Assembly (NCBI GenBank): GCA_030770535.1
Contig: JASVEC010000003.1
Coordinates: 1,984,001-2,048,000, forward strand
From: Batkoa obscura
Lineage: Eukaryota; Entomophthoromycota; Entomophthoromycetes; Entomophthorales; Batkoaceae
Direction: 5' to 3'
Length of the DNA: 64,000 nucleotides
The notes below the pieces were generated by a model. The model did no database searches. It worked only from the letters and a program-made list of their open reading frames with translations, and was not told where the DNA came from. This document shows positions 1-11,841 of the stretch, piece by piece; the stretch's first letter is position 1; the number at the start of each line of letters is the position of its first letter. The translations under genes were made by a program, and so were the position numbers.

Positions 1-1951
1 CAGCGCCGAAACTTCCACCAATTAATACAGTGAATTTAGGTACTTGAGCACAGGCTACTGCTGTTACCATCTTAGCACCATGTTTTGCTATACCCCCAGC
101 TTCAGCTGAGGAACCAACCATAAATCCGGTAATATTTTGTAAAAATACTAATGGGATATTACGTTGAGAGCATAATTGAATGAAGTGGGCAGCTTTCATA
201 GCGGATTCAGCAAATAATACGCCATTGTTGGCTACAATACCTACTGGATAACCATGGATACGTGCAAAACCTAAGAAAGTGATTAATGAGTTATTACGAA
301 ATCGTAGTATTCATTTAATAATTACCTGTTACAACAGTTGTACCATATAATTCTTTAAACTCATTAAATTCAGAGCCATCAACAATACGTGCGATAACTT
401 CTTTAACGTCAAATGGCTTTCTAAGATTATCGCCAACAATACCACCCAATTCTTCAACGGAATATAAAGGTTCTTTGACACTTTCAATTGTAAGCTAAAA
501 GTATGTTAATAATAATAAATCAAGTTTATCTCAATATTACTTTGTGTTCCTTCTTACGATTGAGAGTAGTTACAACTCTACGTGCAATAGATAAAGCATG
601 TGCATCATCATTGGCATAATGGTCTGTAACACCAGAGGTACGGCCTAAAATAAATCATTAATTTAACTAATATAATACAAAAGTAAACAGTAATAATACA
701 ATGTAAATCAGCACCACCAAGATCTTCAGCAGAAACTACTTCACCAGTAGCAGCTTTAACTAATGGCGGACCACCCAAAAAGATGGTACCTTGTTTAGCT
801 ACAATAATGGACTCATCGGCCATAGCTGGTACATAAGCACCACCAGCAGTACATGAACCCATAACAACGGCTATTTGTGGAATACCTTCTGCAGACATAG
901 TAGCCTTAAATTAAAATTTAGTTGATTATATCTGATATGTTCAGTGTAACTTTACTTGGTTGAAGAAGATTCTACCAAAGTGTTCTTTATCTGGAAATAC
1001 ATCGGCTTGGTTTGGTAAATTAGCACCTCCAGAATCGACTACAAAAACAATTAGTATCAACAAACAATATATCAACATATTTTATATTACCTAAGTAAAT
1101 GCAAGGTAATTTATTTTCACGTGCGATTTCCTGAGCACGCAAATGCTTCTTGACTAAAATAACGTTAATATAATGATCTTTTCAAAATATAATAGTAAAT
1201 TACCAGTAATGGGATAATAAGTACCGCCCTTTTAGAACACAAAATTAAGTATGCAATAAGTGAATGATAATGTTTTGTTACCTTAACAGTTGGATCATTG
1301 GCTACGATCATACATTCAACACTATTATATTTTATGTTTTATTATTATCATATTTTATATTAAGATGTATATAAAATTACCCTTGTACTCTACCAATACC
1401 GGTAATAATACCACCAGCTGGTACATCTTCCTTGTATAGTTTATAACCTGCTAATGTAGAAAGTTCAAGGAATGGAGAGCTAAAGGAAAATATTGAATAT
1501 GTATAAAAATGTGATTAAAAACAATTACCCATTATCTAATAAACGTGCAATACTATTTTATAAAGATAAATAAAAATGATTCAATATTAGTTGCTGTTCC
1601 TAATAGTAGTGAAATTATGTGCTTACCGATCTCTTGGTAACAATTTATTTCTTGAAAGATGACGTTGACGAGAGGCTTCACCACCACCTGAAGCATTATA
1701 AATAAATTGGCTGTTATTTTCATATATATCTAATTACCTAAAGCCACTTTTTCACAGTCGTTTTCTAAGTCTTTAACCAGCTTTTCCATTCTATAAGCAT
1801 TCTCTTTAAATTGCTCAGAATGAATTTCCACTTTAGTAGTTAATACATTAGGCTCGTTATAAGTATGGAACTTTAAAGAGTTGATAGTTGAGTTTATTAA
1901 ACCTTTGGAATTGATTGTTTTATTAATTAATTTTAAATTTCTTAATAACAT
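1..1951 (-). CDS. MCCC2: Methylcrotonoyl-CoA carboxylase beta subunit, mitochondrial (3'-partial)
   Basis: Carboxyltransferase (beta) subunit of methylcrotonyl-CoA carboxylase, a mitochondrial matrix enzyme of leucine breakdown that carboxylates 3-methylcrotonyl-CoA. The start is the ATG at 1951-1949. Exon 1 (1738-1951) gives a basic, Ser/Asn-rich leader followed by the family's N-terminal helix ending VALG. Exon 2 (1627-1687) gives [20 protein letters not shown]. The core [20 protein letters not shown] and [20 protein letters not shown] lies in the 608-898 exon. Near the window edge [11 protein letters not shown] and the [14 protein letters not shown] region are readable. At least nine short introns interrupt the gene. 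The C-terminal part lies outside the window. MCC beta is preferred over propionyl-CoA carboxylase beta because of the AYVPAMADE and ADLH stretches, which match the MCC beta family. Confidence 0.93.
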
Positions 1952-2665
1952 TTTAATAGATATTGTTTTCTTTTATGTTAAAAAATAAAAATATTTTTTT
2001 CTAAAAAAAATTAATGGCTATTTATTCTTTGATTTTCGATACATCATCGAATTTTAGTGTTTGTTTTTACAAAAATGACATGAGGTTTTAGTAATAGTTA
2101 TAAAGTAGAAACATTAAATATTAGAATTTTGTATTTACGCTTCATAACTTCATTCGACATGACGAAAGGCTTAAGTATGGATGTAGGCTATATGCATACA
2201 TACGAATACTACTAGTATTATCGACCATAGCTACTACCATTATCTATGTCAAAAATAAACAGCATATTCTTGCACTTTAGCAATCCCCTAATAGCATAAC
2301 CTTATTTTTATACATATTACTCTTTAATTGGTTTTATTTTATTTTTACTTTTATAAATTATTAAACATAACCAATCCTCGAGTTTATTTATAATTTGACT
2401 TTTAGTTTATAAATCTCGGATTTTTATTGGTGTGATAAATTATTAGAAAATTAAATTAAGATCAAAGTTTATTAAAAAATAAGGCATGAGAATTTTTTTC
2501 ACTTTGTTATTTTTATTTAGTTTTTATACTACGTAGATTGAACAAAATATAGTTAGATACTGGATTGAAAAAGAAACTCACGTTATATTATTTAAATACG
2601 AAATTTGATTTCAAGTATTTTGATTTGAAAATACACAAATTGAAAATATACTTAAGAATTTAACT

Positions 2666-2756
2666 GAGGGTGTTTTTTGGTTTCATTACTTTTTCTATTT
2701 TTTAAGCGCTATTTGAGTGGAAAAATTGTTAATAAAATGCTTAGAAAAAACATCCT
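2666..2756. repeat. Degraded copy of the TGGGGATG MITE family
   Basis: The internal body (TTTTTTGGTTTCATTACTTT, then AAGCGCTATTTGAG and ATTGTTAATAAAAT) matches the intact copies at 21547 and 26860. Both terminal inverted repeats have decayed, so this looks like an old insertion. Confidence 0.8.
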
Positions 2757-2907
2757 TAACTATTAGTTTTTTGAAATTTTAAGCAGATCGATAGTTGAGC
2801 AGAATGTAAATGAAAAAAGATATCTTTGTCTTTTTTAAAAAGTAAACTTTCTCAAAAATAATAGACAGTGTCTCATCAAAGAGGCATACCGTTTTTTTCA
2901 GCTGATT

Positions 2908-2940
2908 TTTGCAACTGGTATTTGCAACTGGTATTTGCAA
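2908..2940. repeat. 13-bp tandem repeat, 2.5 copies
   Basis: The unit tttgcaactggta is repeated head to tail at 2908 and 2921, followed by a half unit. It lies about 100 bp upstream of the Sec66 start; no function is assigned. Confidence 0.85.
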
Positions 2941-3043
2941 TCATCAATTAATTAAATTCTAGCAAATCAATTTATGACACTAAAATCAAAAATGATTACT
3001 TAAATAAACTTAAAAAAAACAATTAAACCTATTTTAAATAAAC

Positions 3044-3722
3044 ATGGGTTACGGTTTGGTTACAACTTATTTAGTGGGCTGGATAGTCGTATTCGGCTCC
3101 TTTGTGTTCTTTTACCATAAAAATAAAGCTTTAGGTAACTTTCATTCCTTTTATTTTTTATGCTTTATTTAGCGTTTGATTATTAGCAAGTAGCAAATTA
3201 GAGCCTTGGTTCGGTGAAAATAAATATAAAGAATTATATATCAAATTATTATCAGCAGATCCTCCAGTTGATGATTACTTATTAAAGGCAGCTTTATTAC
3301 GTCGTGCTATGACAGTCGTTGAACGTGTATTAAAAATGCGTGAACAAAAGCCACCACTTTCACAATTATTAAAAAATGGTTCTATTGGAGAAGATGTCTG
3401 GAATTCCTTTTTATTAGCTGAAGCTGAGCTTGAGACTGAAGTTGTTGAAGTAATGGAAGAAGCGGATACCTTTAATGAGGGTTGGGGTCAATCAATCTAT
3501 CAAACTGCTTCTGAAATGCATGGTCATGACCGTGCTCGTAGTCACCAGATGGAAGTTGAACGACTCAGGTCCTCAGAACGTGAAGTAAATAAAAAGATAG
3601 TTCAATGGAAAGAAGAAATGGATGAAAGTCTTAGGAAGAGAGATGCTGAAAATGCTGAAACCGCAGCTAAAGAATTAATAGAGGACGAGAATAAGTTGAG
3701 AAACAGAAAAACCAAAGCTTAA
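3044..3722 (+). CDS. SEC66: Sec66/Sec71, subunit of the ER post-translational translocon
   Basis: Fungal subunit of the Sec62/Sec63 complex, which assists post-translational import into the ER. Exon 1 (3044-3134) encodes an N-terminal membrane anchor, with LVGWIVVFGSFVFFYH at about residues 10-25. Exon 2 (3187-3722) starts in phase 1 and gives ASSKLEPWFG, then the cytosolic domain with RAMTVVERVLKMREQKPPL and NEGWGQSIYQTASEMHGHDR. A charged helical tail follows. The product is 208 residues, close to yeast Sec66 (206). The ATG at 3044 is the only start that supplies the anchor. Sec66 is essentially fungal, which is the best single taxonomic marker in the window. Confidence 0.92.
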
Positions 3723-3982
3723 AATTTACTTTATTAAATAAAATAGCAATTTACTTGAATTTTAACAGATTCATTTATAGATCGAAATAATTTAAATTTA
3801 AATAATTTATATCATTTGAAGGTAAGGAAATAACTTATAATATGTCCATAACAATTATCGGTGTTGTAATTTTCTATATTCTTTTAAAGTCAATTAATAA
3901 GTACGTTTACATAAAAATATAAATCTTGTTAAAGTTTAATTACATTACAAAATATTAGAAATTTATTGATACTAAAGTTAAT

Positions 3983-4755
3983 TTAATATGGAAGAAGACT
4001 AGCAGCACTACGTGCCATAGCAGCTGAGCCACCTGGGAGATATGATGCAAAATACCTAAAAGCTTTATAAGAAACTTTTAGAAAAATCATGATGTTCTTA
4101 CCAAACCAAAGCAACTAACTGGATAATGAAGGATAACAATGTAAGTATTTTTGAACCAATCTATAAAGAAATTAATTTTGAATACAAGGAAATAAAATGA
4201 ATTTTACTATTAAAGCTGAAATTAAAGTTAGCCCCATTGATCCAAAGTAACAAGCAGTAAATGGTAAACGGTCTTTTGAAAATACATGTTTAAAATGAGA
4301 CCTAGGTCCCTTTAATAATCCAAAACTAAATATAAAGTAAAAAATGAGCTTATCAATAATATAAAATATTCATACCTAGTGAACAATAATAAACTACCAA
4401 AGGTAAATGATAATGCAAATTTCGAAGGGCTGAATATTTGGAATGGTGCCTTAAATAAAAATTAATTTTGGATAAAGTTATAAAAAATAACCATTACTAA
4501 AGCAAATAAAATAAAACCGGCTAATGCACAAATACCAAATCCTGCCCATCTCTAAAATCATTTTAGTTGCATTCTAAATATATAAGCTTAATAGTTTACT
4601 TGAAACAAAGTTAGCTCAAACCATTCAGGCTCAGGTTCATAAGAATTGGCAGCATAAGGGGATGTATTAGCTGGTAAATATTGGCTAGCACTACTACTTA
4701 TAGAACTAAAGAAACTGCTGGTAGAGCTCGCAAATTGATTAGAATAATTGCTCAT
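3983..4755 (-). CDS. SFT2: Sft2-type Golgi vesicle transport protein
   Basis: Small four-helix membrane protein of the Got1/Sft2 family, which acts in endosome-to-Golgi vesicle fusion. The start at 4755 gives a Ser-rich cytosolic N-terminus ([18 protein letters not shown]), then [11 protein letters not shown]. Later exons give [18 protein letters not shown] (helix 1), [14 protein letters not shown] (helix 2), a loop with [19 protein letters not shown], and then helix 3. The last helix and tail read [20 protein letters not shown] and end in [10 protein letters not shown]. The loop between helices 2 and 3 and the W-Y-x-x-SY-(L/I)-P ending are family hallmarks. The gene has about six short exons. 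It is divergent from the FAHD1-like gene at 5199 across a 443-bp gap. Confidence 0.88.
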
Positions 4756-5198
4756 TTTTTAATAAAGGATACTTATTTAATATTGAGTACAAGTTTTTAT
4801 AATAGGTAAAGTTTGGCAGTTTTACTTGACTTTGGAGTTTTATTATTGGCTAAAAATTGTTAATAAAACAGTACTCAATATATTGTTATATTATAGACAA
4901 GCTTTAAAATCAAAATAAGATAAGAGTTGTTAAATAAATACGTGTTTGGTGTTAATTGCTTTGTCAATTTTATTTAAAAATACCTTAATATTGAATATTT
5001 AAACAATAAGTACTGCTTTTTAATCAAATTTTCTGAGTTTAAATATTGAGCAACTTTACTGCTTTAAAATTGAACTCGCTCAAAATTTTTACTTCATAAA
5101 AATGCAATCGGATTAGTTTTTAAACCAATCATAATCAATGATAAAGCCTTAAATAAAAAAACAAATTCATTGAATACTAAATAAGAGTGACGTTTTCA
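4756..5198. other. Divergent intergenic region, Sft2 / FAHD1-like
   Basis: This 443-bp AT-rich gap lies between two divergent genes. It presumably carries both promoters, but I recognise no specific site. Confidence 0.5.
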
Positions 5199-5876
5199 AT
5201 GAACTTTACACAACTAGGAAGAAAAATAATAGCCATAGGCTTCAACTATTCAAAGCACTGCAGTGAATTAGGAGGAAACGCTAAAGCAAAAGCACCCCTT
5301 TTCTTTTTAAAGCCAACCAGTTCATATCTTTTAGAACCAAATTCAATTGAATTGCCTCTTGGTTGTACTGTAGATTATGAAATTGAGTTAGGAGTAGTTA
5401 TTGGAAAAGAAGCCAAAGATATCAATGATGAAACTAAAGCTATGGATTGTATTTCAGGTTATACATTAACTATCGATGTTACAGCAAGAGATTTACAAAA
5501 CGAAGCTAGGGAAAAAGGGCTACCTTGGAGTGTATCTAAAGGGTTTGATACATTTACACCTGTAGGGCCATTTATTAAAAAAGAAAAGGTTAATGATATT
5601 AATAATTTAGGGTTCTGGATCAAAGTTAATAATGAGCTAAAGCAATACGGACATACAAAAGATATGATTTTTAATGTTCCTAAACTAATTTGTTATATTT
5701 CTAAATTTATGAAGTTACAAGAAGGTGATCTTATATTAACTGGTACACCAGAAGGAGTTGGTCCAATTAAAAATGGTGATATCATTACCGCAGCATTGAA
5801 GGAAAAAGATACTGTGTTATCACAAATCAAATTTGGTGTTGTTAATCGAACTAATGGTTTTAATTATAAACTCTGA
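5199..5876 (+). CDS. FAHD1-like acylpyruvase / oxaloacetate decarboxylase (paralogue 1)
   Basis: Fumarylacetoacetate hydrolase-superfamily protein of the short FAHD1 type, normally a mitochondrial acylpyruvate hydrolase and oxaloacetate decarboxylase. It is an intronless 225-residue gene; human FAHD1 is about 221-224. The metal-binding acidic residues are in YEIELGVV (E61, E63) and IDVTARD (D93). The lid dyad H20/E23 is in NYSKHCSELG. EGDLILTGTPEGVGP closes the active site. I chose the ATG at 5199; a GTG four codons upstream is not needed. The motif GRNY usual in the family reads GFNY here. A paralogue of the same length lies at 60850-61527 on the other strand, about half identical by eye. 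No clear targeting signal is seen. Confidence 0.9.
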   Translation: MNFTQLGRKIIAIGFNYSKHCSELGGNAKAKAPLFFLKPTSSYLLEPNSIELPLGCTVDYEIELGVVIGKEAKDINDETKAMDCISGYTLTIDVTARDLQNEAREKGLPWSVSKGFDTFTPVGPFIKKEKVNDINNLGFWIKVNNELKQYGHTKDMIFNVPKLICYISKFMKLQEGDLILTGTPEGVGPIKNGDIITAALKEKDTVLSQIKFGVVNRTNGFNYKL

Positions 5877-6042
5877 GTATTTTTTTAATAAACTTTGAGT
5901 ATTTATACACGTTTTAAAATTTAATAAAAAAAATGTTTTTATTCACAATAAATTGCATAAAAAAAGATTTATTTAATATCTAAAGCTCAAGAGAAGTGCT
6001 CAACGTTACGAAACAAAAATTTATAATAGGTGTTAACTTTTT

Positions 6043-6495
6043 TTATAGCGTTTTACGCATTACAATATTAGCTCTGCTATAACTTGGATGTTGTCCTAAA
6101 TGTATAGTTTCAAAGCCATATTTTTTATAAAGGGTAATAGCAGGCTCTAATTTAGTGTTACAAATGATTAAAATACTCTTGGATCCTTTTTCTTTAACCC
6201 AATTTACAGCGGCATCCATTAATCTCTTTGATAAACCCTGGCCTTTATAGCCATCTTCTACTGCTAGTTTGCTTAATTCGTATTCACCTTCATGTTTCAT
6301 CATGGCAACAGTACCGATTACTTTATCATTATCTAATAAAAAGAAAATTTGGCCACCATTATTGATGATGTCTTCTGGATGATCAAGCTGCTTGATATCT
6401 GATTCTTCTACTTCAAATAATTCTTCTACCCATTTTAAATTTAATCGTTTGAATTCGGACTTATATTTATCATCATAAGGAATACATTCAATCAT
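6043..6495 (-). CDS. GNAT-family N-acetyltransferase
   Basis: Single-exon, 150-residue GNAT-fold protein. The acetyl-CoA loop is visible as YKGQGLSKRLMDAAVNWV (from about residue 83), preceded by the strand ELSKLAV. The C-terminal CNTKLEPAITLYKKYGFETI matches motif B. The substrate cannot be told from sequence. Small GNATs of this type often modify amines or amino-acid derivatives. It is convergent with the FAHD1-like gene (166 bp between stops). A decayed paralogue lies at 13663-14032. Confidence 0.88.
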   Translation of the reverse strand: MIECIPYDDKYKSEFKRLNLKWVEELFEVEESDIKQLDHPEDIINNGGQIFFLLDNDKVIGTVAMMKHEGEYELSKLAVEDGYKGQGLSKRLMDAAVNWVKEKGSKSILIICNTKLEPAITLYKKYGFETIHLGQHPSYSRANIVMRKTL

Positions 6496-9065
6496 TTTTT
6501 GTATCTTTAAACTAAAGAGCTTTAAAGTTTATAGGGTTTATAGGTGCTTTTATATCCTGTTATAAAGCCTTATGACTTGGAACTCCTAATTAAAATACGG
6601 TTACTGTCTTTAATTGGAACTGGCTTCTTATTCTAGATACATCCATACCTTACTTGATTATTAATTGTTTATCTGCATTGATGATAAAATAGCCCATGAG
6701 TAATATTTATTCTTTAAATAAATGAAGTAGGAATTAAAAAGCTTTTTAAATATTAAAGTTTTAATCTTAAAGCTAAAATAAGTAGAATTTCAAGAAATAA
6801 ATAGCGAGTCGGAGCATTCTAAATAATGTGAAAAAAATTCAAATATTGTTCCTTTTGTCGCAACAAAATAGATACTAATAACTGCTATTATTTTAAAATT
6901 GCCTTCATAAAGTAAGTAACAAAGAATAAATTGATATTAAAATGATAAAATCTAAAGTTTAGACTAAAAATAACTTAAATACTACCTTTATCATTCTCAT
7001 TTAGTAAGGGTAAACAAAGTTAAATGCATCCGACGAACATGAATTTTTTATTACATAGTATTAAGCTTATTATTTAGTTAACATTATTATTGTTTAAGTA
7101 AACTAAAAAACTTGAAATTAAAAAGAACATTACAATTTGACTTCAGTGCATGTTAAGCCTGTATAGGAGTGTTTTTTATTTTGTTATTTTGTTTATTTTG
7201 TATTTAGTATAAGCTTCTAAAAAACTATTAACTAAAGACTGGAATATTAGGATATTAACATACCATTTATTTTAAAATTAAACAAAAAAACATTTTTATA
7301 ACATTAGACTTAACTTATATATTTTTGAAGAACCCAATACTGGGAAAAATTGGACCTCAGGTCTAAACTTACTCATATAAAAAATCTTTGGCTGATAAAC
7401 ATACCTATCTACCTGAATATTCACCAAAAAGAACAATGTCAGTGTTATTAAATTTATTAAAAATGATCCCCCTTTCATATCAGTAGTAGTAAAAATGCTG
7501 CTGACATTGCCAATTATTTTTGAGGGACAGCCTTCTTTGTAAATGGATTGATGTAGATTATACAGCGATAAATGGATTATTTACACATTAATTATTTTAA
7601 ACTCATCTTTACCAACTATTTTACTATTTACTATCAATTCTTAATTTCAACTTTCAAACTCATATTTCTGTTTTCTGTAGTGTTCAAGACTTGTCACTCC
7701 AAGTGAATTTAAACTATATATGGGGATGTATTTTTTTATTTAAGATTGTTAGTAAAATTCTTAAATACAAAAATACATCCCCATATCTTAAAGTTCAATT
7801 TGGTAGAGGGGAAATAAGTCGTATCGGTATTTGTGTAACAAAGTATATACAAATAACTATTAAATATGATCAAGAGTTTTGTGAGATGTAAGATCTTTTT
7901 TTGATTTTTTTGATATATAAAGCTGACTTTTATGTGAGGAGAATAAAAGATTTGAAAAAGACATAGTTAAACATGTAGGTATAGATTATAATAATTTAAT
8001 GGTGGAAAGAGAGCGGTTTTTTATTTTATTAAGGAAGGGGCTGGGGTTATTCACTGCTATCTTTCCTATTTGTCTTGGTAAGTGAAAAGTTTGGTAATTA
8101 AAAATTGATACTAAACTGTTTTTAGCTAAAGTAAACTAATAAAAATAAAATAAAATAAAATAAATACTTATAGTAAACAATTAAGCTGTCTTGTATACTT
8201 ATTTTTTATATAGAATTGCGTAATTCGAATACATGTTTAAATCTACAACAATCACTACTTTTTATTATAGTTTTTATACTATCTCCTTCATCCCAATAAC
8301 ACATAAAGAATTCATTAAAAATGGAATCTAACAGGTAATTTTGTAGGTAGCTCAATATCAGTCAATGACAGCTCAGCCACTTTGAATGACTTTGTACCTG
8401 CTTTTTTAACCAGAATGATAAGTTAACTAACGAATAAGAGGGGGTCAACCCAGATCAAAATAGTGCATCCAAAGCTACATTTAAACCAAACTTTTATTAA
8501 AGAGCTTTCTAATGAATAATGTTTGCTTTTTTGTATTTTTGTTCTATTCTTATCTAGTGTTTATTTGTTCATTAATTTTGCCATTAACTGAAACAGAGGA
8601 GTGGAAACTGAAAAGTTATAAGCTTATTTGATTATCTGTCAACCATCTAATTGTACCAATTTGTTTAAATTTTGGTTCAAACTGAGAGTTGATTTTTTGT
8701 TGCGTTTTAATAAAAGCTCAACATTTAAAAATAACGTTTCAAAAAACATATGCTTCTTTTACTCTCTCGGTTGCGTCTTCTTCCTAGTCAAAATCATCTT
8801 TTATAACTGTTGGTTTGATATAGTAAACATTGACTTTAGACGTGTATTTCAAAAAAATATTGTTTTTGTCCTTAAAATCGATGGTTGTCATTAGTAACTA
8901 AACGCACAGCATGATTTTTTTAATTTTTCAACCCTTGGAATTTAAAGCTTAGAAATCAAGCCCAATTTTCTAAACTTAATTGTAATAAAGTAAATTTTCA
9001 ATCAATCGAAGCCTTCCTTTTTTATTTTCAATTTTCAGTCTTTAGCCTGTTCATATAAACTTATA
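6496..9065. other. Gene-poor region with a foldback MITE
   Basis: These 2.6 kb hold no exon or RNA gene that I can support. Open frames here are short and lack family motifs. The only clear element is the 69-bp foldback MITE at 7718-7786, plus a short (aaaat)n run near 8143-8165. Confidence 0.55.
7718..7786. mobile_element. Foldback derivative of the TGGGGATG MITE
   Basis: This 69-bp palindrome begins ATATGGGGATGTATTTTTTT and ends in its near-complement. Both arms derive from the same end of the 107-bp element (the GTATTTTTTTGTTTAAG end). The opposite end and the middle are missing, so it is a hairpin-like derivative rather than a simple deletion copy. A TA duplication at the edges is plausible. 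Confidence 0.8.
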
Positions 9066-10069
9066 ATGAGGCAAAACCTACGTAGTAGCAATAACCCTAC
9101 CACCAGGCGTAGTAGAAGGAATAGTAGAAACCTCAATAATCGATCTAGTAATGCTATGTTAATAGACGTTAGTGGAAGCTACACCTATAATATTGGCCAT
9201 ACTTTGAAGTAGGTAAGGGATAGAACTAGAACTTTAAACACTATTCAAAGTAACAGAGTTCGTAATAGTCAAAGTTTAAGTAGAGAACAAGCTCGAAGTG
9301 GCAAAAAGGATACAAATGGTAGAGATAATGTGTTATATATACTTCATCTACCAAAGATAGACGGAACCAAAGGAAATTATGAGAAGTTTGAAAAAAAGTT
9401 AAGAGCTACCAAAAAAATCGACAAGAACAAATTATTGGTAGGATTTGATATGAATAGAGCGTTGATGTAATTATTTTCTATTTATTGTTTATATAATTTT
9501 AAATTATATTAGCAATTAAATTATATAGCCGTCGTGAAGATGAGAGAAAGAGTACAATGTTACGCCCATGGTTAACTGGCTTATTAGAATATTGTATTGA
9601 AAACTATAATGTAATTTTTTGGAGTTCAGTTAAGCCCTATTCTATGTTAAAGGTATTGGATGGAATTTTACCTGATTATCAATAAGAGCTTGTACGCGTT
9701 TATATCCGAAATCATTGTACTTTGGAAGGATCTTATAACAAAAATCGTTTTGTTAAAGGCTTAAATAATTTATGCATGGGTTTAAACTTTGAGTTAAAAG
9801 GCAATATTTTCAATGATAGAAATACAATAATTATAGATGATTGTGCTACCAAGTGTAAGTTGCAACTTAACAACCATGTATTACTTGAAATTTATGAATA
9901 TATAGGAGGAGAAGAATAAAACGGTGAATTACGTTATTTAAAAAATTATTTGAAATATACTAATCAAGAATACCATAAAAACATTGATTTGTTTGATGTC
10001 AAACGAATTATTGAAAATATTCCTTTCGCCTATTTTAAAGAGTTGTGCCTTGATGTCAATAATTCTTGA
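9066..10069 (+). pseudogene. Decayed FCP1/NIF-type (HAD-like) phosphatase gene
   Basis: The conceptual protein has a basic Arg/Asn/Ser-rich N-terminus, then NKLLVGFDMN at the position of the DxDxT catalytic strand. MLRPWLTGLLEYC, VIFWSSVKPYSML, NHCTLEG and NTIIIDDC follow in the order of the FCP1 homology domain. A clean intron (9467-9528) keeps frame. In-frame stops lie at 9210-9212 (TAG), 9683-9685 (TAA) and 9917-9919 (TAA). The first could be removed by a possible 43-bp intron; the other two cannot be explained that way. The second catalytic Asp is replaced (FDMN), so activity would be doubtful even without the stops. Live members dephosphorylate the RNA polymerase II CTD or similar substrates; this copy is probably dead. 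Confidence 0.7.
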
Positions 10070-11841
10070 TACATAATTATTTCTTAGTCTTTGATTTTTG
10101 GTAAAACCAAAGTTTTGTTAATAACCAAAGCTCTATGCTTTATCAATTTTTTATTTTAAATAAATATTTTTAAAATTTTTATAAACCTAAGTGCTTTTTA
10201 AAATTTTTAGTAATTAAACAGATTAAAATTAATGTTTTTTATATTAATACAAAATAATGAAACGTCACTTTTTGCTTAAATTTCGCTCAATTCCAAAAGT
10301 ACAGCACTGTAAGCTGATCATCTAAAGCAATTTTAGCCAATAAATTTAATTTTTGGAAATTTAAAAAAATAAAAGAAAACTGAAATTTATCACCTACTTT
10401 AGATTATCTTCTGAATGTGATTTATAAAATAAGTTTGATGTTTAATACTTTAAGCTTTATACTGATCCTTTTCATATTTTAATTTCTTGATTATCTTAAG
10501 TTTATTAACCTACTAGCTGGTATTATTCTGTGCTGCTTTCCTATAAGTGTGAAATTGCTTCCTTGGTTGTAGTTTTGCATAGCGTTGCTATATGCTATTG
10601 TAGCCATACAAGTTAACGTACAGTACAGAATTTATGGACTACAATGCTCAATTAACAGCATAAATTGCTACTACAATATGTAGTCAGGTTAGATGCGCAT
10701 GGCACTATTATCATAAACTTCTTGATAGCTTTTAATTAAGTTTGCTAATATAATTTGTTGTAATGGCGTCAAATAATTCCGTATAACCTGCAACACTTGG
10801 ATAGTTTTATTTTGAAGTAAAGCTTACCTTCAGCCTGGATTTAGCAATTTCCTCTTGGGTCTAAATATACTAGTAGATTAAGTTGGTAAACTTGTAGCTG
10901 ATTGTCCATCCAGCCTGCTTTATCTGATAGGATTTTATTTATTTTATAATTTTAGTGTTTTTTTATAAGTCTAAGTTTAAATTATGGGATTGCCTGCTGC
11001 CGAACTGGATCCGCCTGCTGATTTCTTAATAAATGACATCAACTTATAGTAAAATAATAATTAGCTATAAACATTACTTTTCGTTATTTTATGTTATTAT
11101 AAATAAATAGTTACAAACGAAGTTATGCTTTTAAAATAATGACTATTTTTTATATTCTATTCATTAGCGATGTATTTTATTTATTTAAAACTCAATATCC
11201 TTTTTCAACTGTTGTTATTAATTTTTCTATAATCAATCTTTTCAAAGTTAAAGACTAGAGCAATAACTCGTTACCCTTTTCTCCTCCTTTATATCACCAG
11301 TAATCTTTAATTTATATTCTATCTCTAACTTTGAAATATTCTAATGATTACTTGTTGTCTCTTCATCAGCAAACTTGCCATTTGCCAACTTAATGATCAT
11401 AGCTAAAATTCAACGCAGTTCAATTAACATTTTCTTAGCCTAAAGCTAACAGATCAAAAATTTTTATATTGCTTGTAATACAATTCCGAATTTTCTATCT
11501 TATATCTTCTCTGTCTCCTTTACCTTTTTTATGCTCACTCATTATTTTTAATTAATTTTAAGGTTGAATTTTTAAATTCCAATATTGAAAAAATCAAATG
11601 GGATCATTTTTTTGTTACAATAGTTTAGTTAATAAATTTAAGTTTTGTATAAAAAATGAACAAAATAACGATGAATAAAAATTTACTATATCATTGATAT
11701 AGTTAAAAACAGAATCACAATATAAAGCAAATTAATAAAAAATGGGTTAAACAATTATTACACAATATTCCTTAATAAAAAGGCAAGATAAACTAAAAGT
11801 TAATAAGGTGTACAAAAACTTTAATTAAAAAAATCCATTAA
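10070..11841. other. Gene-poor region with one tentative small gene
   Basis: Apart from the tentative spliced ORF at 10689-11039 I see no gene, tRNA or repeat here. Part of it (10500-11030) is less AT-rich than the surroundings. Confidence 0.45.
10689..11039 (-). CDS. Tentative small spliced ORF, unknown function
   Basis: Not recognised. Four exons can be chained in frame on the minus strand. MSFIKKSAGGS runs from the ATG at 11039 to about 11006, followed by KAGWMDNQLQ, TQEEIAKSRLK, and VIRNYLTPLQQIILANLIKS with a stop at 10689-10691. Junction phases agree, and the second and third introns have ordinary acceptors. The first donor (gttcgg) is weak, so the N-terminus is uncertain. The product would be a small helical protein of about 65 residues. 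It could be a real small gene or chance. Confidence 0.3.

Larger units (their letters stand above)
1952..3043. other. Intergenic region with a degraded MITE and a short tandem repeat
   Basis: No coding exon is recognisable. The stretch lies between the divergent MCC beta and Sec66 genes, so both promoters must be in it. It holds a worn MITE copy (2666-2756) and 2.5 copies of a 13-base direct repeat (2908-2940). Confidence 0.6.

Noticed and set aside
3842-3922. Short + strand ORF with a single hydrophobic segment (MSITIIGVVIFYILLKSINK)
   Set aside because: Only 26 codons, no family match, and any spliced extension would run into the Sft2 coding region on the other strand. Kept out of the annotation.
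8628-8894. 88-codon + strand ORF in the gene-poor region
   Set aside because: Phe/Ile/Asn-rich with no domain pattern; not distinguishable from chance in this composition.
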